This document shows positions 6,945 through 11,937 of a stretch of DNA of 11,937 nucleotides, piece by piece. Numbering within the stretch: the stretch's first letter is position 1; every line of letters begins with the position of its first letter. The notes beneath the pieces are model-generated. The model had not been told where the DNA came from. It was given only the letters and a program-made list of their open reading frames with translations, and did no database searches. The DNA is taken from assembly GCA_020440935.1 (NCBI GenBank), contig JAGRNC010000039.1, positions 1-11,937 of the forward strand, in the 5' to 3' direction. The position numbers and the translations under genes were made by a program. Source of the stretch: Leptospiraceae bacterium. Its GTDB lineage: Bacteria; Spirochaetota; Leptospiria; Leptospirales; Leptonemataceae.

Positions 6945-7130
6945 ACTAAAAGTATGCAATATGAATTTGCTCTTTCTTTTAGCGGTATTCGATTCCGCAA
7001 AAACGGTCTGCCGAGACGCTAGCTTGCTCGGACAGATCGAGGCTTCCCGGCCTGGGTCCGCTGCCCCGGGAAAATGCAGAGTTCAGCATTGTCGAATCGG
7101 ATGAAATCAAAGCCAGGAGCCGGAATCTAT

Positions 7131-7158
7131 TTGACCGAAAGCCTGGCAGAATTACTTT
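7131..7158 (+). promoter_or_regulatory. Promoter-like site just before the lipoprotein gene
   Basis: TTGACC (7131-7136, five of six matches to the -35 consensus) and TACTTT (7153-7158, three of six to the -10) are 16 nt apart. The expected start of transcription is about 7165, next to the ATG at 7166, which has no ribosome binding site. This would give a nearly leaderless mRNA. The -10 match is poor, so this is tentative. Confidence 0.25.
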
Positions 7159-7165
7159 CCGCTTC

Positions 7166-7765
7166 ATGCGAAAAGACAGATTAGTTGCACTGGCCATAGC
7201 ACTGGCAGTGTTTTCGGCGCCTTATTGCAAGTCCGGCGACGAAGACCCATCCGACGATCAAGAACTACTCAACCTATTAGATGTAGGCATCGCGAATGGG
7301 ATTTTCTGGAGCGGCAAGACCAGCAATAATAGTTGTAGCACGGGGGATCCAGTAACTTCGGTTGCGGTTTGTGCTACTCAAGATTACCTCGAGGATACTT
7401 ATCTATCCGGCGATACCAGCAACCTGACGCTGTATCTACCATCGGCGAATCCGCCGGCCGGAACAGTAACTCTGGTTTTACCTCATCCTGACAACAATGC
7501 GGCCAACACATTCAATATTGCCGTAAGCGGAGATCTGAAGGGCGGATATGAGACTGGAAACGGTATCAGCCGCGTACTAACGTTGAATGATTCGGGCACT
7601 ATCACTGCTTCTAATTCAACAGTTCAGATCCAGATGTCTAGTTTCCGCGCCCAGCAAGGGGAAAAGACAGTGGAAGGCACTGTGGATATCAAGTACGTGC
7701 GAGCCAGCGCAAGCGACACATCTTACACCGTACAATACGATTTCCAATTGGATAAGGTCTATTGA
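7166..7765 (+). CDS. Putative outer-membrane or periplasmic lipoprotein
   Basis: A 199-residue protein with a lipoprotein signal: MRKDR, a hydrophobic stretch (residues 6-17) and the lipobox-like SAPY-C with acylated C21. Tyr at -1 is unusual for enterobacteria, but looser lipoboxes are known in spirochaetes. After the Cys comes an acidic segment (SGDEDPSDDQE). Mature cysteines C57 and C69 could form a disulfide. Residues 85-199 look beta-rich, with alternating Thr/Ser/Val strands (NLTLYLP, TVTLVLP, TVDIKYV, YTVQYDFQL), suggesting a small beta-sandwich. I do not recognise the family. It ends in tandem stops TGA-TAA, and the Omp85 barrel gene begins 18 nt later, so the two are probably co-transcribed. 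No ribosome binding site is visible before the ATG, and the frame has no alternative start upstream. Confidence 0.82.
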   Translation: MRKDRLVALAIALAVFSAPYCKSGDEDPSDDQELLNLLDVGIANGIFWSGKTSNNSCSTGDPVTSVAVCATQDYLEDTYLSGDTSNLTLYLPSANPPAGTVTLVLPHPDNNAANTFNIAVSGDLKGGYETGNGISRVLTLNDSGTITASNSTVQIQMSSFRAQQGEKTVEGTVDIKYVRASASDTSYTVQYDFQLDKVY

Positions 7766-7783
7766 TAAGGGGCGTGGCTAAAA

Positions 7784-9199
7784 ATGAAAAGAACAAGTAA
7801 CAGATTAAAACTAATTGCCATCGCTCTCATTGGAGTCCTGGCATTTGCCGCTTCAGCGTTGCAAGCCGAGCCGGGCTGGGCATTGCAGCCTCTGCCGCTG
7901 GTCAGCGCAAGTTCCGACGATGGATTTGGCTATGGCCTCCGGGTGTACGGTACTTACAAAGACGAAAAGGCGCAACCGTACAAGTACCAATTCTATGGTC
8001 AGTACTATGCCACCACACGGGGCTACGAATACCACGAAGCATCTATGGATGCGGTGGATTTCCTGGACTCCTCTTTTCGCATCAAACTGAACGTGGGTGT
8101 AGAGCGCACATTGAACGCGCAATACTATGGCACCGGGAACTACCAGGATATCCGGCGGCAGCAGAAAATCAAAAATGGCGAAATTCCAATCAACGAAAAC
8201 GTTCGGCTGGATCCGACCACTGGTGAACCTCTGCGGGACATTTACACATTTGATGAATATGGAGATTCCGTTTATTCATTGAACGAGCGTGCATTGCTCA
8301 GCCCTAACTCCGGCGACTTTTTGAATCCGGGGCGCAAACTGTTAAAGCAAACGCAGGGAAAATACTTTTACTATGACCGGATTCGTCCCTTTGTTACCGT
8401 TTCTACGGAACAGTGGATTGGTCAGACTAACTTTAAATGGTTTCTGGGTCTTCGCGGACAGCGGTACAAGATTCAATCTTATGAAGGGGATTTTGAAGGC
8501 GGCGATAAGCTGCCCAATGGTCGGACACTGATCGATATTGAGAAGCCTCTGGGTTACGATGCTACCGAGGATCCGAAGTTCGTAAACGGAATTCGCGCCG
8601 CTATTGCTTATGATTCGCGCCCGAGGGCTCGTGAGATTAACCCGAATGCCGGTATCTTTACCGATTTCCATTACGAGGGCGTGGGTAAAGGCACGGGAAG
8701 CGCCTATACATTTAACCGATATACGGCTACCTGGCGCCAGTACTTTGAGCTTTTCCCTGGCTTCTTTAAACCGCAGGATCGCGAGCTGGTTTTCGCCTAT
8801 CGCTTCCTCGGTCAGAAGACCACAGGGGATGTGCCCTTCTACGAAGAAGGTCGGATCTACACGATGAAAGAAAGCTCCGAAGGTCTGGGCGGCAATAACG
8901 GCCTGCGGGGTTATCCGGCGAACCAGTTCGTGGATCGAGTAATGGGAATGGCGAACTTTGAAGCGCGACTCACCACCTTCCACGTAGAAGCACTGGGCGG
9001 AATTGACTTCATCTTCCTCGGTTACTATGACCTGGGACGAGTAGCTCCTACCAATCGGGAAATGACTCTGAAAGGTCTGCACCGGGCCTACGGTGGTGGC
9101 GTTCGGTTGCTGTGGCAGGAAAATGTAGTGATTAACATTTCCTATGGTCGGTCACAATACGAATCCAACTTCAACTTTGGATTCAATCACCTGTTCTAG
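7784..9199 (+). CDS. Omp85/BamA-superfamily outer-membrane barrel without POTRA domains
   Basis: A 471-residue secreted protein. A Sec signal peptide (1-28) with a KRTSNRLK start likely ends at LQA. The mature chain starts with WALQPLPLVSASSDDGFGYG, the strand-like opening seen in short D15/surface-antigen barrels. It contains YDSRPRAREINPNAG (276-290), close to the family D-[ST]-R motif, and GLRGYPANQF (373-382), the (V/L)RG(F/Y) loop-6 motif of Omp85 proteins. It ends in a beta-strand with C-terminal Phe (NFGFNHLF), the outer-membrane insertion signal. There is no room for POTRA repeats before the barrel, which fits the POTRA-less Omp85 group rather than BamA or TamA. Residues about 120-195 form a long polar insertion, perhaps an external loop. 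AAGGGG (7767-7772) is 11 nt before the ATG. It probably works with the lipoprotein encoded 18 nt upstream. The transported substrate, if any, is unknown. Confidence 0.85.
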   Translation: MKRTSNRLKLIAIALIGVLAFAASALQAEPGWALQPLPLVSASSDDGFGYGLRVYGTYKDEKAQPYKYQFYGQYYATTRGYEYHEASMDAVDFLDSSFRIKLNVGVERTLNAQYYGTGNYQDIRRQQKIKNGEIPINENVRLDPTTGEPLRDIYTFDEYGDSVYSLNERALLSPNSGDFLNPGRKLLKQTQGKYFYYDRIRPFVTVSTEQWIGQTNFKWFLGLRGQRYKIQSYEGDFEGGDKLPNGRTLIDIEKPLGYDATEDPKFVNGIRAAIAYDSRPRAREINPNAGIFTDFHYEGVGKGTGSAYTFNRYTATWRQYFELFPGFFKPQDRELVFAYRFLGQKTTGDVPFYEEGRIYTMKESSEGLGGNNGLRGYPANQFVDRVMGMANFEARLTTFHVEALGGIDFIFLGYYDLGRVAPTNREMTLKGLHRAYGGGVRLLWQENVVINISYGRSQYESNFNFGFNHLF

Positions 9200-9218
9200 G
9201 CGATCTCGACACGAAAAA

Positions 9219-9253
9219 ATAGACCGGTCCTGCGAACCAGCGGGCCGGTCTAT
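9219..9253 (+). terminator. Long intercistronic hairpin, probable terminator or attenuator
   Basis: ATAGACCGGTCC (9219-9230) pairs with GGGCCGGTCTAT (9242-9253) over 12 positions, one of them G-U, around an 11-nt loop. The plus-strand 3' side (CCTTCTAAT) is T-poor, while an A6 tract lies on the 5' side, so on the minus strand it would be a classic T-tract terminator. No minus-strand gene enters from the right nearby. It most likely ends or slows the barrel-gene transcript. It is only 15 nt from the next start codon. Confidence 0.65.
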
Positions 9254-9268
9254 CCTTCTAATAAAACA

Positions 9269-9838
9269 ATGGCATCAAGAATCGCGATAATCCTGGTATT
9301 CCTTGCCATCCTCGGCAATTGCATGCTCATACCTTTCTCCGGGTCGTCGCAAGGTCCGGAAGGGCGGGATGTGCCGGAAGCACACCGAATGGAAGAGGGC
9401 CGTAACGAAAGCCCCATGTCTCGGGAAATGGAGCCATTACCCGGGGAAGACCGAGGTGTTGAGGTGCAGGAGAAACCAGGGGTGTACGTATTTACGTATT
9501 CGGCTCCGCTGGAATTGGCAGATCCATACTCGGACTACCTGACCAAGCGCAGGATTTATGATGCCGATCTTGCTCAAAGAATTCACCAACTACTTGAAGA
9601 AGAAGCAGGTTACGAACCCGAATTCAAAGCCAAATGTCTTCCGAAATACGATTATGGCATAGTAATCAAAGGCGAAGAATCGCTGGATACATACCTTTTT
9701 GCATTTGGCTGCAACACTATGTATCACAAAGAAAAGAAACTCTGGAAAGATTTTGGGCCGGTTCGCAATCGATTATATACGTTGCTTCGCTACGAGGTAA
9801 ACGATAACACATCAACATTGCTAGATTCCAGGGAATGA
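9269..9838 (+). CDS. Putative lipoprotein of unknown function
   Basis: A 189-residue protein with a short lipoprotein signal: MASRIAIILVFLAILGN-C, lipobox ILGN-C, acylated C18. Residues 25-70 are a polar, Glu/Pro/Arg-rich linker. The folded part is about 70-180, with YVFTYSAPLELADPYSDYL, RIYDADLAQRIHQLLEEEAG and two further cysteines, in KCLPKYDYGI and FAFGCNTM, which may form a disulfide. I do not recognise the domain. The ATG follows a long hairpin by 15 nt and has no ribosome binding site. A TCTAAT (9257-9262, five of six matches to -10) lies just before it, so a leaderless start is possible. Its TGA is followed 2 nt later by the ATG chosen for the next lipoprotein gene, so those two are likely coupled. 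Confidence 0.75.
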   Translation: MASRIAIILVFLAILGNCMLIPFSGSSQGPEGRDVPEAHRMEEGRNESPMSREMEPLPGEDRGVEVQEKPGVYVFTYSAPLELADPYSDYLTKRRIYDADLAQRIHQLLEEEAGYEPEFKAKCLPKYDYGIVIKGEESLDTYLFAFGCNTMYHKEKKLWKDFGPVRNRLYTLLRYEVNDNTSTLLDSRE

Positions 9839-9840
9839 TC

Positions 9841-10938
9841 ATGTCTTTCTCTGTCCTCTTGTTTCGAGCCTTACCCGGTCTGGTATTGACGATCTTGCTG
9901 GTCGGAACGGGTTGCATGGTGGGCTACGCTCCGCGCAAGAAGCCAGCAACCTCGCAGGTCTCGGAACCGATCCAACCAGAAAAAGAAACGAAAGTTGAAA
10001 GCAACGAACCTCCAGCTACGAAACCTGTTGAAAACCCGGCTCTACAGGCTCGAAAAGGTGCGATCGCCGTACTTCCTTTTGAAGTATTAAATCAGAGCAA
10101 AGGAAGCGAGAGAGGAGTTAGTCTGGCGTCCAGGCTGATGGCCCGATTGCAAGCCAGGCAACAATTCGAATTGGTGGACCGACTTGCAATGGATTCCATT
10201 CAATCGGAGATTGTCACCGGCCAGAGCGGGCTGGTAGACTCCGATAGCGCGGCACGGATAGGCCGGCTCGTTGGAGCCCGCTATCTTATTCTGGGCGAAT
10301 GGAGCCCCATAAACGAAAGTCAGGCGAAGGCGTCCTTTCGCATTGTAGTGGCCGAGACCGGTCGGCTCATTGGCTCCGGCATTGCCATCGGAACCGAAGA
10401 GGCTGTGCTTTCCCAATTCGACGAGAGTCTGGCGCGGCAACTATCGATCTATCAGAGCCTGGATAATCCGGCGAGTCCCTATAGTATACTTTTGCAGATG
10501 GATCGCGAAAGCCATTTATACACGATGGGCGAAACGGTTCAGGTGCGATTCGAAATCAAACGGCATCGTGATACGGCGCCGAGCAGAGTGTATCTGCAGC
10601 TCTATGCCATAGATTCGGACGGAAAAATGACCATGATCTATCCGAATCGATTTAGCGGTGTCAGGCCGCTGGACATTGGTCAAAAGTACACATTTCCTTC
10701 CGAAAAGGATCCATTCGAATGGAAGTTAGTGCCCCCCGCCGGGACCGAGACGATCCAGGCGTTTGTTACCACGCAGCCTGTGGATCCATTCAAAGCTATG
10801 GACAAGATGGAACGTGGATTTCCTGAAGTTAGCGAACGCGGCCATCAACCAGAGACCTACTCCGGAATTCTTACTGTTTTGAAGCATGACGAAGACTGGA
10901 GCGCCGATCGCATTACCTTTACAATTCAGCAGCCATAG
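9841..10938 (+). CDS. Lipoprotein with CsgG/FlgO-like and DUF4384-like domains
   Basis: A 365-residue protein. The signal ends in VGTG-C with acylated C25. A Pro/Glu/Lys linker follows (about 30-72). Residues 74-205 resemble the CsgG/FlgO-type fold: AIAVLPFEVLNQS at the start, a helix with ASRLMARLQARQQFELVDR, then ARIGRLVGARYLILGEWSP, the usual order of these secretion or envelope lipoproteins. Residues 227-314 resemble DUF4384: LYTMGETVQVRFEI, then VYLQLYAIDSDGKMTMIYPNRF and a closing FVTTQP. In known proteins, CsgG forms an outer-membrane pore, while other members only bind envelope partners; the short domain here does not prove a pore. I chose the ATG at 9841 because AGGGA (9830-9834) is 6 nt upstream, whereas the ATG at 9835 is directly adjacent to it. 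Family calls are from memory of the motifs. Confidence 0.82.
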   Translation: MSFSVLLFRALPGLVLTILLVGTGCMVGYAPRKKPATSQVSEPIQPEKETKVESNEPPATKPVENPALQARKGAIAVLPFEVLNQSKGSERGVSLASRLMARLQARQQFELVDRLAMDSIQSEIVTGQSGLVDSDSAARIGRLVGARYLILGEWSPINESQAKASFRIVVAETGRLIGSGIAIGTEEAVLSQFDESLARQLSIYQSLDNPASPYSILLQMDRESHLYTMGETVQVRFEIKRHRDTAPSRVYLQLYAIDSDGKMTMIYPNRFSGVRPLDIGQKYTFPSEKDPFEWKLVPPAGTETIQAFVTTQPVDPFKAMDKMERGFPEVSERGHQPETYSGILTVLKHDEDWSADRITFTIQQP

Positions 10939-10958
10939 CCGACCGGCCTCGTACTCTT

Positions 10959-11501
10959 TCAGCGAATCCATTTAATCGAGCAGCCCATGCTAGGTAACTC
11001 GCTGGCAGGTCCTGCCGATTCGTTCATATCGCGCAACAGCGCCAATTCCAGCGAGTTCTCGGTTACATTCTGCGGTTCCTTCCAGTTGTCGTTGATGCGA
11101 CCATGGTAAGTAAGTCTACCTTTGTGGAACAAGAACGGATCCGGCGTGCAGACCGCTCCATAGGCCGATGCAACTGATTGATCGGCATCAAACAAATAGG
11201 GTAAAGTAATCCCTTTTTCTTTCATGAATGGAAGCATTTGATCGAAGCCATCTTCGGGATAATCCGGATTATTATTTGGATTAATGGCGATAACGGCGAG
11301 TCCCCGATCGCTGTATCGTTCATGCAGCGATTGTAGTATAGGCCAGGCAGCGACAGCATAGGGACAATGGTTGCATGTGAATACCACGAGGACATGGTCC
11401 CTGGCAATATCATCGGAACTGAAATTCTGCCCCCTGGCATCTTTGAGATTAAAGTGAATCATCGGGCTGCCGGTTTGGATCGCATTGGATTCGAGTGCCA
11501 T
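10959..11501 (-). CDS. Thioredoxin-fold AhpC/TSA-like redox protein (CNHC)
   Basis: A 180-residue protein with a thioredoxin fold. VLVVFTCNHCPYA (38-49) carries the redox pair C43/C46 in a C-N-H-C motif. Next come GLAVIAINPNN (67-77), LPYLFDADQSVASAYGAVCTPDPFLF (100-125), where T119-P120 fits the cis-Pro position, and the C-terminal SMGCSIKW (171-178) typical of this subgroup. There is no signal peptide, so it is probably cytoplasmic. The family is related to TlpA/AhpC proteins; whether it reduces disulfides or peroxides is unknown. Extra cysteines C118 and C174 might take part. It converges on the DUF4384-like lipoprotein gene with a 20-nt gap and is divergent from the ArsC/Spx-family gene. 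No clear ribosome binding site precedes the ATG at 11501. Confidence 0.9.
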   Translation of the reverse strand: MALESNAIQTGSPMIHFNLKDARGQNFSSDDIARDHVLVVFTCNHCPYAVAAWPILQSLHERYSDRGLAVIAINPNNNPDYPEDGFDQMLPFMKEKGITLPYLFDADQSVASAYGAVCTPDPFLFHKGRLTYHGRINDNWKEPQNVTENSLELALLRDMNESAGPASELPSMGCSIKWIR

Positions 11502-11548
11502 ATTTCAAAAAGGGTTGCATCCATGGACTCGAACAGGACTTTTCCGCC

Positions 11549-11899
11549 ATGAAATTCTACGGATATAAGAAATGCTCCACTTCGCGAAAGGCCGAAAAGT
11601 ATCTTGAAGCGAAAGGTATCAAATATGACTTTATCGACATTACCGAAAAGCCTCCATCTGCCAGCGCTTTAAAGGGCGCGGCGCGTGCAGCTGACATCGA
11701 TGCAAAAAAGATGTTCAACACCAGTGGCCAGCAGTACAGAGAACAGGGAATCAAAGAAAAATTGCCCAAGCTTACCGATGCAGACATTTTCAAGATGCTG
11801 GCAGGGAACGGCAGGCTAATCAAACGACCTGTGGTCATCGATGGCGATAAAGCAACCGTAGGCTTCTCCGAAGAAAGCTACAATAAAACCTGGAAGTGA
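11549..11899 (+). CDS. ArsC/Spx-family protein
   Basis: A 116-residue protein, normal length for the ArsC/Spx/YffB family. It starts MKFYGYKKCSTSRKAEKYLE, with a C-S-T-S active-site motif (C9 to S12) in place of CxxC. It continues with YDFIDITEKPP, MFNTSGQQYRE and GRLIKRPVVIDGDKATVGFSE, where the RP motif is the conserved cis-Pro region. ArsC members reduce arsenate using glutaredoxin or thioredoxin; Spx/MgsR members bind RNA polymerase alpha in stress responses. The FNTSG segment and lack of arsenic genes nearby favour the uncharacterised Spx/YffB-like branch, but I cannot separate them here. I chose the ATG at 11549, which begins exactly at the conserved fold; an upstream frame start at 11495 overlaps the divergent gene. 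The 47-nt gap between the two divergent starts may hold shared control of the redox pair. Confidence 0.9.
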   Translation: MKFYGYKKCSTSRKAEKYLEAKGIKYDFIDITEKPPSASALKGAARAADIDAKKMFNTSGQQYREQGIKEKLPKLTDADIFKMLAGNGRLIKRPVVIDGDKATVGFSEESYNKTWK

Positions 11900-11937
11900 A
11901 TTGACAGCGACCTCTCCCGGGAGGATCTGACCCTGTT

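Larger units (their letters stand above)
6699..7165. other. Gene-free stretch between the candidate RNA and the lipoprotein gene
   Basis: No convincing coding frame is found here. Short frames on both strands lack ribosome binding sites and recognisable protein features. The lipoprotein frame stays open upstream from 7166 back to a TAG at 6980-6982, but this extension has no ATG, GTG or TTG start. The stretch holds the inverted repeats at 6736-6783 and 6911-6944 and a promoter-like site at 7131-7158. The rest is unexplained. Confidence 0.55.

Noticed and set aside
6543..6960. tmRNA, RNase P RNA or riboswitch
   Set aside because: I looked for a tRNA-like 3' end, a tag-peptide frame, the RNase P core sequence and familiar riboswitch motifs and found none. 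The RNA stays unclassified.
6789..7022. Plus-strand 77-codon frame in the gene-free stretch
   Set aside because: Mixed composition, no ribosome binding site, and it runs across the palindromes. It looks like chance.
6983..7165. Upstream extension of the first lipoprotein frame
   Set aside because: The frame is open, but there is no ATG, GTG or TTG in it, and the signal peptide starts cleanly at 7166.
8342..9082. Long minus-strand frame of 246 codons inside the barrel gene
   Set aside because: It is antisense to a clear Omp85 barrel, and its translation has no recognisable domain. It is a shadow of the real gene.

Overview
The window looks like chromosome from a diderm (outer-membrane) bacterium with roughly balanced base composition. 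A spirochaete of the Leptospira/Leptonema/Turneriella type is my best guess. The grounds are several lipoproteins with loose lipoboxes (APY|C, GN|C, GTG|C), a secreted beta-barrel protein, a CsgG-like plus DUF4384-like lipoprotein, and a regulator with a degenerate RsbW-type ATPase fold. The assignment is inference, because no rRNA or other decisive marker is present. I see no transposon, phage, CRISPR array or tRNA.

Layout. The left edge (1-651, minus) holds the N-terminal part of an uncharacterised cytoplasmic protein that runs off the window. It is divergent from a small solo nucleotidyltransferase (734-1102, plus). Next comes a tightly packed minus-strand cluster, read right to left: EamA-type transporter (4753-3863), ATPase-fold regulator (3861-3238) and uvrB (3238-1130). 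Its junctions are TAG-A-ATG and TAATG, so the three are probably one translationally coupled operon. Divergent from it, with start codons only 28 nt apart, is a carbon-nitrogen hydrolase (4782-5498, plus). This converges on holB, the DNA polymerase III delta-prime subunit (6486-5569, minus).

The stretch 6487-7165 has no convincing protein gene but is rich in inverted repeats. On the minus strand four successive hairpins end in a strong intrinsic terminator followed by six T (6698-6543). This is best explained as an unannotated small structured RNA or a structured 3' end. Further upstream are a long-arm inverted repeat (6736-6783) and two overlapping palindromes (6911-6944).

The right half is an envelope region on the plus strand: a lipoprotein (7166-7765), an Omp85-superfamily barrel apparently without POTRA domains (7784-9199), a strong hairpin (9219-9253), a second lipoprotein (9269-9838) and a CsgG/DUF4384-like lipoprotein (9841-10938). 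The first two and the last two form close pairs, suggesting co-expression of surface components. The window ends with a redox pair in divergent orientation: a thioredoxin-fold CxxC protein (11501-10959, minus) and an ArsC/Spx-family protein (11549-11899, plus).

I found no clear new multi-gene system. The strongest candidates for something undescribed are the minus-strand structured RNA upstream of holB, the coupling of uvrB to a degenerate RsbW-like protein, and the lipoprotein plus POTRA-less Omp85 pair.
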